Assembly: GCA_036924285.1 (NCBI GenBank)
Contig: JAYKYS010000012.1
Coordinates: 11,966,001-12,030,000 of the forward strand
Length of the DNA stretch: 64,000 bases
Source: Asterella californica
Lineage: Eukaryota; Streptophyta; Marchantiopsida; Marchantiales; Aytoniaceae
Direction: 5' to 3'
In this document: one piece after another, positions 24,096 to 35,275 of the stretch
Numbering within the stretch: the first letter of the stretch is position 1
Layout of the letters: each line of letters starts with the position of its first letter
Program-made: the position numbers and the translations under genes
Notes under the pieces: model-generated
The model's database searches: none
The model's input: the letters and a program-made list of their open reading frames with translations, nothing else
What the model was told of the DNA's origin: nothing

Positions 24096-24602
24096 GATAA
24101 TGAATACGAGTCACCAGCGGAAAATGACAAAGTTTTCTCTTTTGTCACTTTTTTAATCTAGAAACGATGCAAACATCTACGTATATTCTTATTTCGCATA
24201 AATGAAAACATGTACCTACTCTAATCAAGAAGAGCTTCCACCTGGTACCTTCGTGGCTTCTTAGTCATTCTTTGGGATATAAGCTAGGGGTAGCTTATCT
24301 AGCTTGGCCCTAGCTTAGCACCTGCCCAGCTTAACAAGCTCCTATGCAGCTTCTTTTACAACTACGTACCCAGTGGAAGAAAACTCTTCTTTGCTACCAA
24401 CTTTCACCGCACAGACCCTCATGCAATAAGAGATTCATCCCCTCCAAACATACACATCCTTTGGTAAGTGACAATCCTTCAGTGATCTTAGTAATTGTCG
24501 AAGTCGTCTTCGTTCTCCTCAACTGTCTCAAATAAATGATCATCATCTGCACTTGTGATATGCTCTAGCCTTAAAAACTCAATCAGCTCCACTGCTCCTC
24601 CT

Positions 24603-27600
24603 CTCTTTCTGAACAATTTCACTCGTTCTCAACAATAAGAAGCCTTGAAGACATACCATATAGCTCTTGCAAGGAATAAGTAGCATTCTGATGCACATCT
24701 AAGACAATGTATGGACCAAACCATCTCTTGGAAAACTTTCGAACTGTAGAGTGATGGTTCTCTAGTGTACTATCGTATACCATCACCCAGTCCTCAACTT
24801 GTATTGATTTTGATCGAAGTCTATGAGTCTTGTCACATCTTTCTTTATTTTCAAGTCGAGCCGTTTTCAACTTTTGTTGTGCTTCTGCAAGATCCTCTTC
24901 TCTGCGTTCTAACTGTCTGATGCGTAGTGAGAGAAGTTGTACGTGATCCATATTGTCTTCCGATGGCAAGGTATCTCAAGTAGGAAAGTCTTCTTCTGCT
25001 GGCATCATCGACTTCTGTCCTAACATTAATTTTATAGACATGTATACAGTACTAGTACATTGAGTCGTCATGTTAGCCCATAAAGCAAAAGAGAGTAACA
25101 TATGTCACTCTCTATGTCTACCGTCACATGCCTTCATCAAAGCTTGAACATTAATGAATATTCACGTTCGCTCTTGTCAATTCCTTCTAGTTCATCGCAG
25201 TAGTAAGCTTGAGCTTCACACCATATCGAGTAAAAGACTCCTTCGCTTTTGTACCACGCAATTCTCTTCTTTCCGCTCATAGTCTCCTTATAGATTCATA
25301 TCTACAAACAATGTCTTCAAGTACAAACCTACATATACTTTCCGTAGTCTTCGTCCTCAGTGCTCGCCCTTCTAAAAAGTTGGAGAGGTCCTCACGAGCC
25401 AAAACCAAATATCACATACCTCATAACTTCAGAGATATTGTCATCAAGTCGAGAAACCATTGGAATGCAAGGCGGGTAATTTGGCACAACATCATTGCTA
25501 TATCGCATCTTCGAGTAAAAGTGATAATGCAGGCATGAACTAACATAGTTCATCACATCGCGATACATATCTTTCCATCAATATCTCTCCTTCAACTTTA
25601 TGTAAGTAGCCCAAATCCCTCGATGTCCAGCTCACAAGATGTCATGAAACTCCTTCATTAGTTGTTGCTTAGTCTTCGGATCGTCGATTACTCGTCTGAA
25701 CATTTCATCTCTCCTATGTGATCGTCTCCAAAGATAGCATCACATAGAAGATAGTTGTATGCTTGTTTTTTTTTCTCTCTGAACTCTACTTTGCTCCATT
25801 CCTCTTGTCACTCCAATGAACTCAAGTAACACCTTATGTCACGAAGTCTAGTTGTGTAAAGCTCTTCCCTAAACAACATCGGCTCCGAGTCTGTAACCTG
25901 TCTATCAACTTGACACCGAAGATCTTTTTCTTCTTCTTCCTCGACTTTTGAAAACATATCATCCTCATCCATATAACGAACCCCTGACAACAGATCTGTT
26001 ATCATATTTTCCTTATCTTTTATATGCTTCATCTTTGGATTCAAGCTCTTGATATAGATAATCCAACACAACATCGCTATGTCCGACGTGTTACAATTAG
26101 ATATCATGTCGAGCAGAGATAGACAGTCTATCTCTAAAACTACATGAGCACCAATCAAGAACTCACGGTCTGTTTTCATCGCGGTGACTGTACCTCACAA
26201 CTCACGCTTCACTTGAGGATAATCTCTCTGCCTGTCAGTCAATATCCTAGCCCCAAATCTAGAGATAAATCGCACACCACTCGCATCGTCTTGACTTATC
26301 GCCCAACCAATCGTCTTTGGGTTAGTATCCACTATGATGATGACATACTTCCACACCCATAGTCTACTCTTTTTAGCACAAGTGGAGACTTAATACTCTC
26401 TTTCAACCTACTCATAACTTCTTGATGGACTGAAGTCCATACAAACCTTTTATTCTTCCTCAATAATGCATACAAAAGCTCTGCAACATGGACATAATGA
26501 GGAATGGATAAGCAATAAAATACACAAGCTCCTAGAAAGCGTTGAACCTCCGTGATATTCTTATAGTCTACCATCGTAGTTATAGCATCAACCTTTTTCA
26601 GATTTGGTCGTCTTCCAAAAGCACCACACAAATGACCAACCACTAAAATCTCTAGCACACCAAACTTGGACTTAGCTCTTGATAGGGTGAGATGTATCTC
26701 CTCCAGATACGTTCTACATCTTTGATTTGATATGCAACAAACCTCCTACATCCATTCGCAAGTATTGCATCATCATTGTCCTCAACAGCGCAACCTTTTA
26801 TATGAATATCATCTAGAAATATAATGATAACCTCATATACAAACTCTCATAATATCTTATGCATCGCATTCTACATATGAGTCATTGAGTTTATCGCTCC
26901 TTGAGGAAGAATACCCATCCGCATCAATCTCAAAGGTGTACGCATAATGATCATATCTCTACTCTCAACAGCCAATTGAAATTGATCATAATCAAATATA
27001 GATTTTCAATAGGACAGATAGCTCTCCCTGCAAATACCTCCGCTATCTCATCAATCACAAGACCGTCTCAATGTTACGAATGATCACATTATTCACAAGC
27101 TGTAGGTTTGAATGAAGCGTAAGGCTCTTGAATTCTTGGGTACACTAAACCACTTGCTAGAGTATGGTCCCATAGACGGCTCAAGTATCCTCATTTGTAC
27201 TTTCTCTTTCAGCAATTCAATGAGTTTAAGCAGCAAGGCACGAGGAACCGGAATCAATTTCTCACTAGGCACATGAGGGTTTGTGAATATAACCATAGGT
27301 GCTATTCAACAATCCATATTGTCAACTATGTACATTGTACACGTCTTCAAACTCTTGTACATGTTTCTCATATGACTCTTCCACTTTGTGTATCAACTCT
27401 AACGGGATCTCAATAGTAGGTTCTACACCCCTGTGATCTCGCTCTACATGAGTGGACTACGAAAACCCTTACATCTCTTTGTCTGAGAATCTCTAAAGGT
27501 TTGTCGACTCCGCTTATGTCTCAACCAAACAATTAAACTGTACTGAATATTTATTATCAGGACTCCAAATTCGAGCATAATGAGATCCATCATTCATCAC

Positions 27601-27960
27601 CTTTGTCCCTATTCGAATAACGGTGATGTATGGCTGGCCCTGTATGACAGAATAAGAAGTAGACAATTGTACAAAGAAAATCAACTTCTACATCTCCAAT
27701 CCTTACACGTATATTTGGACAGGTTCCATATAACTCATCATTTTGGTTGTTAGCATCCCAGAGTACCCAACCATGGTGTTTTTTTTATTTGTCATCGTCC
27801 CATCTCATACACCTCCTTTGAAATAATGTTGATTTCTGACCCATGATCCACAAGTGCATGTACCGATTCAGAAAGCCTTCCAAGTCGAAAATGTGTCTCC
27901 ATTGTTGCACATGCCTAGTGATTTTGTTTGAAATCGCTGTCTGTGCTTGACTTGTCCTCC
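24603..27960 (-). pseudogene. Family C pol relic: protease, RT, RNase H, integrase
   Basis: Degraded Ty3/gypsy polyprotein, read on the minus strand with many stops and frameshifts. In order: a protease-like motif LVDHGSEINIISKEVY (about 27860-27800); RT start VIFTNPHVPSEK and ILEPSMGPYSSKWF (27093-27296); the RT/RNase H connection RFLGACVFYCLSIPHYVHVA (26332-26658); an RNase H segment with LEIDCLSLLDMISNC and IKDKENMITDLLSG (25808-26179); and the integrase C-terminus DKTHRLRSKSIQVEDWVMVY plus FSKRWFGPYIVLDV (24619-24969). Each piece has a closer, better preserved counterpart in family A (53910-56770), so A and C are related. It is dead. Confidence 0.85.
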
Positions 27961-28029
27961 TCAAATTCTTCATCCTCATTCTCATCAATAGCATGATCAA
28001 CAACCCTTGTCTCGTACTCGGCATCACTT

Positions 28030-29041
28030 AATTCATTAACACCAATAACATCCACCACTCCAACCATCTAACTAGCTACTTGATCTGCCAACACTTGTCT
28101 CTTTCTTTTCATGATATCAATTATCAACTCATGAAACTCTCTTTTCAATGATGTTTTGATGTCTGTGGTCAACTTGTAAGTTGGAGCCTTCTCTTTCTCT
28201 TGTGTTGTAAACCTCTTTTTCTGCACTTTGTCAGTAGTAGTTGCCTCATGTGGCGAACTTTGTACACCTTCCATATGATCTACTACATGTGGTGGATTGT
28301 TACTGGTGGAAGGTATATCCTCTACGATAAGAAACCTACTAGTTGGTACTGATCCAGATGATGATGGCTCCGCTGCTCTTCTCCTCATAACTCTTTGACA
28401 ATCACCATCATCATGTACTCCTGCATCTAAGTCAGAAGCATCTCGCCGTCTCTTGTCATTTACAATTGAATCTTGTTCACTGCTCGCTTTTAAAAACGCT
28501 CGAATAGAAGTTGCATCTATAAGATCTCTCCATCCAGTAGCCTCCTAATGCTTTCTGCACTTCTTTTCATCATTTCAACATTTCAGGAGCTTGCTGAACT
28601 ATAGTTGGATTAGAGTGCACCTCAACTCCCCAGTATATACATCATCTTTTGTAGAACCCGCAGTCATTGCTGTAGTGTCCACACCAGTAAGTGTTGGGAG
28701 CAAACTCCTCATTCCTCCTCTTTCGAAATAAGTGTTCAGAGGTTGCCTAGTGGCGGTTAGATGCAACCTGTTGTTCTGATAATTGACCACGCCCCCATGC
28801 AAGACAACTGCTAAGTCTTGACAATCCCCTCTGAATGAGAGGATTGCCAAATACACTTCTTGTTAAAAGTTCCCTCTATAACTCGAGCAATTGCACTGAT
28901 CGCTGATCTCTTTTCAGATCTGTCATCTCAACTCTTAAATCTCTCATATGTTGAGTGAGCTCTTCAATCAGGTTGTGTTGATTTTGGTTTCAACAGGTCG
29001 CTATTGTCTAAGACCTCTCTGTGCTGGGACAGACACTACGT
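28030..29041 (-). pseudogene. Family C gag relic, 3' part
   Basis: On the minus strand, 28068-28388 encodes VEDIPSTSNN, then KEKAPTYKLTTDIKTSLKRE and FHELIIDIMKRKRQVL, the counterpart of the C-terminal gag of family A (31845-32108). The stretch 28400-29041 is more decayed and has several stops. It ends exactly where the A LTR begins at 29042. Its missing upstream part lies at 51740-52583, now far away because of the inversion. The two pieces read on in one frame when joined across a single ACGT. Confidence 0.8.
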
Positions 29042-30323
29042 TGTCGCGCTACTTGGCGGCTACATGTTATATTTCTACTCCGACACTTGAGTTTAGTAGT
29101 TCTAGAAGTTAGCTTATATTACTTCTAGTCGTTTATGTATATGTTTGACATCTTTGCATACGGTGTTAACACTATTTTGAGTCTTAGTAGGTTGATTACC
29201 ATGTTGATAGGGCTTAAGCTCATGGGTTGTATTTGCGTGTCGCCCATGCACGCTTTCTAGCTGATTTAAGTTATTTTTCGGGGCTGCGTGTCGTTTTAAG
29301 TAATTTAAGTTTTACGCTGGCACTCTAGGGGGCTTGACGTGGTAGCCTATGAGTAAACCTAAGTTGCCACGTGGTTTAGGGTACTAAAGGACAACCAAGT
29401 GGAGCTATGAACTCCCATTGGTCCGTTTTTGTCTTTTGTTAAACTCTAAATTTAGAAATAGAGCTCTAGAGTGGAGTTCGAGCATTTGGTGAGGGATCTT
29501 GAAAATCTGAGAGCACATGGAGAGAGGGTTCGTCATGCCAAGCACTTCCAGTGAAAATTTTGATCGATTTGAGTCAATAAAGACGGAGTTATGAGCAATT
29601 GAAGTTCAAATTGTGCTAGAATTGAATCACTTTTGTTGGATTTAGGGTTTTCAGTGTCACTCGCAGCAGATTTGAAGAAATTGCTTCAAAACTTCGAGGT
29701 TGTGTTCTCTGCCAGCAGGGCTACGATTTCACAAAAAGTTTCATATCGATTGAGCAACTGAGTAATTCAGGGCGGCCGCTGAAGCTGAGGGGGTCTGAAA
29801 AGCTCTTAATCTAGAGCAGCTACTTCAGAGGAGGAGATCTGCAGTTCTGTGTACATTCAGGAGTCCCAACTTCACAGGGATGTTCAGCACCCTGTAGACT
29901 GCAAATCTTATAAGAAACTTCGGAATTGATCGAGCCAAACTCCTGTTATAGGTTGAAATAGCCAGCTAGGTACCAGAAATTGCCGTAGTTTTCTTGCTCA
30001 AAACTTTTCTGTTCATATCTCCGTGTTAGAATTTGATCTCAGGCTGAAATTTTGTTTGTGAGTTCAGTAGTACCTCATTTGCATGCAGGGGAAGTTTAGA
30101 GGTCTAAACCTTCATAGTTTTCCTCTCCGTGAGTGTCAAAGTTCACCGCCGGACCTTGTTACTGCCGGCTAGACCTGAATTTCGCCTTCTGGGTATATTA
30201 CTAGATCTTACACATCTGTGTGAGTGTTATAGCCCCTGTTGTAACCTGAAAGCCAACCTCTTGAGTGAACAACCACAGCCAGAAACCCGGTGCTTTCCTA
30301 GGTAGACGGACTACACTCCGACA
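29042..30323 (+). repeat. Family A 5' LTR
   Basis: A 1282-bp LTR beginning TGTCGCGCTA and ending CACTCCGACA, with 5-bp terminal inversion TGTCG/CGACA. It is nearly identical, by eye, to the reverse complement of 52584-53863. It is preceded by ACGT at 29038-29041, and the other LTR of the pair is flanked by ACGT at 52580-52583, consistent with a 4-bp target duplication. Downstream, a TTTGGTG-containing leader may include the primer site, but I could not match it to a tRNA. Confidence 0.92.
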
Positions 30324-30398
30324 TACTCTCTTTTGGTGAACTCGACGTGAAACACCTAGGGTGGGAGTTTTCTTGAGAGTGTTACAGGATCAGATATC

Positions 30399-31817
30399 AT
30401 GGCCAACCAAGGATCATCAAGTGGAGCTGCTGCTGCTGCTCAGCAACCTGTTCAGTTGGATGTTGCTACGATGAAGATGTTCCAAGCTTTTTCTATGTTT
30501 ATGCAGCAGCAGCAGAGCACAGAGAGGAAGGAGGTATTAGCAACCAAGGCGTTGCAATCTGTGGTGCATCAGATGGACCAGTTCAAGGGTACAGATATTT
30601 CCAAGTATGTGCGATACTATGCTAGGGAGATGGAGGTGAACAAGGTACCTGAGAAGGAGATGGTGGAGAACTTTGAACTTGCAGTTGTCCCTGAGATTCG
30701 TGGGCGTGTGAAGGAGCTCAAGCAGCAGCAAGGACAGAGTTGGGAGAGCTTTATGCGAGCCTTGAAGGAGGAGTACTACACTGAAGACTCAGAGAGGGTG
30801 ACCAAGAGAACATTCTTGGAGTGGATGGTGAAGCCTAACAAAGGTTTGTCTGTAAATGAGTTGTTAAGGGAGTTTGATCGTCAATATGCTCAGCTTTCTA
30901 AGACAGAGAAGCTTACACTAGAGGTTGAGAAGACCGAGCTTTTCCTACAAGCAGCGGACGTGACTATTCAGGAGAAGCTTGAGCTGTTGCTGGAAGACAA
31001 GAGTGAGGAGAGAGGATTGAAGACTGATTGGAAGGAGGTTGAAGAGGCTGTCTCTTTGCTTACCAAGAGACAGAGAAGAAGGGACAAGGTGGTGATAAGT
31101 GAAGCAGCACCTCTGATAATTCCTGTCAAGCAGTTGCCTACTAAGCTTGCTTTGGTAATTGCTAGAGAGGAAGACTCACCGCTTGATGAGTTGATTAAGG
31201 GTATGAAGGAGCTTAAGCTTAAGCTCACTAGGTTAGAAGAGAAGGAGCAGAATGTACAGCCTGCTATGCAGAGACCTCAGATGAGGGAAGGCTTTGTTCA
31301 TCGTTGTATATGGTGCGATAGCCTAGACCATGTAAGAAGAGATTGTGGAGAGTTTTCAGATGCATTGAGGAAGGATCTTATCTTCTTCAAAGATGGTAAG
31401 ATCCATTTGAGAGAGACTGGGATGATGCTGGGAACCAACTTTGGCAAGGGTGGTATGAAGAGGCTTGTGAATGATATATCAGCATCACATGCTGTTTCTC
31501 TTGTGAATGCTGCTACGTGTGGAGTGAAAGTGGAAATGGAGAGAGAGAAAGGGACTACTAGGTTGTGGTCAGATGTAGTGCGGTCCGTAGCTAGAACAGA
31601 GCTAGACAAGGATGTGCTACGAAGGGTTGGCAACTCAATTAGAGAAACTACAGGATGGAATGACCCTGTGGATACTATGTCAGTGCATGCTTATGTTGCA
31701 AGAAGTCAGCATGAAGCTCTACTAGAAGAAAAACGCAGGAGGGAGGATGCATGTGAGGCTTCTACAGCCAAACGACCTGCTACAAGGAGTGAAAGGGCTA
31801 GACCAGATGCAAGGTAG
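30399..31817 (+). CDS. Family A gag polyprotein (capsid/nucleocapsid)
   Basis: An open frame of 472 residues starting 75 nt after the LTR. The N-terminus is alanine/glutamine rich, followed by a helical capsid-like region (WESFMRALKEEYYTEDSERV, LLREFDRQYAQLS). A CCHC zinc knuckle (CIWCDSLDHVRRDC) at about 302-315 marks nucleocapsid. The frame stops at TAG (31815-31817), then stays open in the same frame to 32108, through the conserved FHEVIIDIIKRKRQIL segment. The relic C element has no stop at this place, so the TAG is probably a mutation rather than programmed readthrough. Related gag pieces are at 52082-52438 and 28068-28388. It is probably defective only past residue 472. Confidence 0.85.
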   Translation: MANQGSSSGAAAAAQQPVQLDVATMKMFQAFSMFMQQQQSTERKEVLATKALQSVVHQMDQFKGTDISKYVRYYAREMEVNKVPEKEMVENFELAVVPEIRGRVKELKQQQGQSWESFMRALKEEYYTEDSERVTKRTFLEWMVKPNKGLSVNELLREFDRQYAQLSKTEKLTLEVEKTELFLQAADVTIQEKLELLLEDKSEERGLKTDWKEVEEAVSLLTKRQRRRDKVVISEAAPLIIPVKQLPTKLALVIAREEDSPLDELIKGMKELKLKLTRLEEKEQNVQPAMQRPQMREGFVHRCIWCDSLDHVRRDCGEFSDALRKDLIFFKDGKIHLRETGMMLGTNFGKGGMKRLVNDISASHAVSLVNAATCGVKVEMEREKGTTRLWSDVVRSVARTELDKDVLRRVGNSIRETTGWNDPVDTMSVHAYVARSQHEALLEEKRRREDACEASTAKRPATRSERARPDAR

Positions 31818-32431
31818 GAGACAACACCTACTCGGGAGGAGACTATGGAGGATCTACCATCTACAACACCAAAGGAGAAGGAGAGAAGCAAGGAGAAGGG
31901 TAAGATGCCTGCATACAAACTTCAGTCTGACATTGAGATTGCTACAGACTTGAAGCAGATGTTAGAGAACCGTATCTTGAATGGGAAAGTTGAGTTTACT
32001 TTGGGTGAGATTCTTGGGATTGCAAAGCGTGAGTTCCATGAGGTTATCATAGATATCATCAAGAGGAAACGTCAGATTTTGGTGAAGCAGCTACGCTTAA
32101 CGCTCTAGGGACCAAACTGTCGGAGGATGAGGAAGATGAGATTGCTGGTTACTGCTCTCAAGTATCAAAGGGAAGATCAGATCAGCACGTGAGGTTTGAA
32201 GATGAGGTGGAAGCACCGCAGAAGAGCCATTATTCTCACAACCATTGGGCGAGAGCAACCACAGAGACCTTAGTGAAGCTGGGAGATCTAGAGGAACCTG
32301 TGGTGGCATTGATTGATCATGGCTCAGAGATTAATCTGATGTCTAAGGAGCTGTACAAGCGTGGGAGGTGGCCTATAGACACCGATCATGGATGGCTTAT
32401 CCGTGCTGCCAACAACCAAAGTCACTTGAGG
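31818..32431 (+). pseudogene. Family A gag C-terminus and protease segment
   Basis: After the TAG, the gag frame continues to 32108, then a one-base shift near 32090 leads into a second frame with EDEEDEIAGYC and a retropepsin-like motif LIDHGSEINLMSKELY at about 32310-32357, followed by PIDTDHGWLIRAANN. His replaces the usual Thr or Ser in the D-T/S-G catalytic triplet, and the related C element has the same change. The A sequence stops at the 7-mer CTTGAGG (32425-32431). The reading frame resumes at 56770 on the minus strand. About 400 nt of protease and linker present in C are absent here. Confidence 0.8.
32425..32431. other. Left inversion breakpoint, 7-bp microhomology CTTGAGG
   Basis: The sequence left of this 7-mer belongs to family A (protease), the sequence right of it to family B (gag-protease linker). 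The same 7-mer occurs in inverted orientation at 56771-56777, where family B gag meets family A pol. Exchanging flanks at the two 7-mers joins A to A and B to B, both in frame. Confidence 0.85.
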
Positions 32432-33172
32432 CAGCTTCTTCTTTCACTTTGGCGGATGGCACTGTTTGGAGCCCTAGCCCGGATTCAGACAGTTGACCTC
32501 CAGAAGAATCTTGGATGAAGCGGTGTTCAAGGTGCGACGAAAGATAATACAGCAGCTTCCTCCATCGACTACGGCAGCCTCTATCTCACGGGAACAGCCC
32601 CCAGTCGAGGGAAGACACCATTCTGGTCTTCCACCCAAGGAAGCAGCTACTACATCTTCTCTGTTGAAAACACCAGTCACTCTTCTGAAGCGATCCCCTT
32701 ACGACTTCTTGCGAGACTTGTGGAATCAGAAGGCGGATGTAACCTTCCAACAGCTTTTGGTGACAACGCTGGTTACAGGAAGTTGTTACAATCCGTGCTT
32801 CGAGGATCGAGGAAGAGGAGGACAACTAAACTTCTCTAGAGCACCCCGATCCTAAGGATAGAGCATGAGGACTTGGGAGCCTCAGAACTTGACATGGAGA
32901 TCCATGGCTGTCTTCTGAAGAAAGTACCCATTGATTCCGGCTCCGGAGTTAACATCATGACTGAAGAAACGGCGCATGCCCTAGGCTTCATTGAGTTCCA
33001 CCCTACTCCGAGAATCCTCAGAATGTCAGACCAGATCAGAAGACGACATTTGGGACAACTGAAAGATGTCTTGACGGTAATTGGGGGAGTATCTTTTTAC
33101 CTCACTTACATCATTTTGCAACCTGTAGCTAGGGTTGGATATCAGGTGTTGATAGGAAGACCATGGCTATAT
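32432..33172 (+). pseudogene. Family B gag-protease linker and protease fragment
   Basis: Frames on the plus strand give SPYDFLRDLWNQKADVTFQQLL (starting near 32697) and then a retropepsin-like segment with VPIDSGSGVNIMTEETA at about 32927-32977 and GYQVLIGRPWLY up to 33172. D-S-G is the usual catalytic triplet of many Ty3/gypsy proteases. Stops and frameshifts break the stretch (near 32502, 32518 and 32855). It is cut by the CV insertion at 33173 and continues in frame at 40727 once the CV element and one 5-bp duplication are removed. Confidence 0.8.
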
Positions 33173-34270
33173 TTTCGCGCACCTACTGCCTTGTTGCGCC
33201 AGCGGAAGCACTTGCTCAGTAGGTCGCAAACTTTACACCGCTAACCTACAAACACAATCACAAGTTAGCGTCCATGCACCACTTACCTTATCTCAGTTTG
33301 GTCCGGACCGGAGCCGGACCGTCTCCTTATTAATCAAGCTCAGCAGTTCCTAAGTCCCAACCTAGACCCGTCTATGTCAGTCCCAAACATGAGCAAGTCA
33401 CAAGATGACTTGGGGCGGACTTCTCATAAAGTCCAGGGTCCTAAATGGTACCTCCAGCACACCTAGCGGCCCAACCGTCCGTGATGTCCGTCTAGGTCTA
33501 GGCTCCCGAATGGTGGTCTAACTCACAGACTCGTTCCCTAGTCTTGCCCCAGCCCTTACATCGTTCCTAAGTCCAGACGTCCAAGTCTGGATCGGAACGT
33601 GCCTTGGAACCGGCCCAGCCATCACCTCATGCCCCCAGAGTCCGTCCGTCGAATCTTGGGGTCGGGTGACTCGTCCTGGCCCACCCAGGCATCGAGCCCC
33701 CCTCATATATACTTCTGGGGATCGGCGGCCCCGTCCTCCTCTTTGGTCCCTAAAAATTATACCACAACCCGATTGTGGTTCGGCCATAACTTCCAGCTCG
33801 GAGGTCAGATCGAGGAGTGTTATATATCATTGGAAAGCTCTCGACGAGACCTTTCCAATGATACCTCACTCGCCTCGAGATCTTACGTGTAGCTCCGTCC
33901 ACGACCTAAAACGTCCCTGGAGCTCCAACACTTAGTCATTTTTCGGAAACCTGTGGTTTGACCAGCGTCCGAACCACGGTCCGTCTGCGTCTCGGACCCA
34001 CGTCTCAGACCTATGTCTCAGACTCATGTTTCGGTCCATTCTCAGACTCGCCCCCTTAGGTCAGCGTTCATCTGGGGCCCTCTTGGGGTCGGCCCTTATG
34101 TCCTAACCCAAGGTTCCAACCTTGGTTCAGAGAACCACTTAGGGTTCATCTAATCTCGACTTCCCGGCCAAGCCGTTAAGTCCTACTCACAGCGTTCGTA
34201 ACCTAGCGCAAGTCCACTAGGGTTCCGTTGCTCACGTCTGTGTCCGATCTTGAGAATGAGGATCGTGACA
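33173..34270 (-). repeat. CV 3' LTR of the nested copy
   Basis: About 1.1 kb, starting TGTCACGATCC on the minus strand after a purine tract (CCAAAGTGGGGCTGAG, right of 34270) and ending GCGCGAAA next to TATAT. It is homologous to 39675-40721 and 2938-4045. Confidence 0.9.
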
Positions 34271-34987
34271 CTCAGCCCCACTTTGGAGGTTGATGCCCTC
34301 ATCAACAATGATCCTTTAAGTTAACACCAAGTTCAAAATGGGTAGCCAACCCCTTGGCGTTAGAATTGCGTTCTGGTAGGTAACCCGCAATTCCTTTCTT
34401 GGATTGAGTCTTAAGTTGTCGCTAGAACACTTAGAAAATTTCAACTAGTCTCGGGAAAAGCCTTACCTTTTTGGCTTACCCTAAACAAAACTAGTTGACA
34501 ATTCCTAAACATTCTACTTAAGACTCTAACTTGCTAACTATAAGTATTCACACCTACTTACAAGGTCCCCCGAAACTCACTTTCCGGTCGGAATCTGATT
34601 TGACCTAGATGCGTGACTAAGTTTACTTTGCAGTTAGAAAACCACAAAGCAAGATCATCCCAAGCCCCAAGACAAGTATGAAATTTCATACCTTCTTTGC
34701 CAACGCTACGGCAAACCTAAGTCTTGACATGATTTAGATGCTTATCCAAACCAGCTCGCTTCCTTTGAGTGTGCTTCGTTCCTCCTCTTGGCAACATCCT
34801 AGGCATCTGATCAGAACTAGTCATGGCCATGCCGTACCAATACACTTAGACAATTTTTCAAGAAATAAAATCTTTATTTCCAAACACAAGTCAAAGCTAC
34901 AAAGTCCATCGGCCCAAATCGCCTCAAGTTGCTACTCGTGGTTCGTCGTTTCTTCACCCCTCGCTGGAAGGAGATGTCCTCATCTTG

Positions 34988-35275
34988 CTAACGCCCTTGT
35001 TGTCCTTGTCGCCGTTTGAAGAGGTCTAATACTTCGCTCGCATGTGCGAGATCTTTCTCTAGCACCCAAGTTGCTTCCTTCAAATGGTAACCACACCATT
35101 TGACCAAGTACTCCATCCGGTTTGATTTGCGCCGAGATCGCAAGATGGACTCAACCTCATATTCTGCTTCACCTTGGACGACATCAGGTTGAGGTCTGAG
35201 AACCTGTTTGCGCTCCGGCCGCAAATCATCCTTGAAGTATTTTTTTAATAAAGAAACATGGAAAGTCGGATGCAA
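34988..35275 (-). pseudogene. CV integrase C-terminus with chromodomain
   Basis: A 95-residue open piece beginning HPTFHVSLLKKYFKDD, the GPY/F-linked strand before the chromodomain, then VESILRSRRKSN, MEYLVKWCGYHLKEATWV and a C-terminal helix. An Arg-to-Cys change (KWCGY for KWRGY) and ATWVLEKD for ATWVPEEE distinguish it from the other copies. It is out of frame with the preceding integrase piece at 35245-35700, so the chromodomain would not be made as part of integrase in this copy. Confidence 0.8.

Noticed and set aside
31815..31817. Programmed UAG readthrough between gag and pol in family A
   Set aside because: The frame does stay open after the stop, but the related C element has no stop at this place, and another frameshift follows downstream; a simple mutation is more likely.
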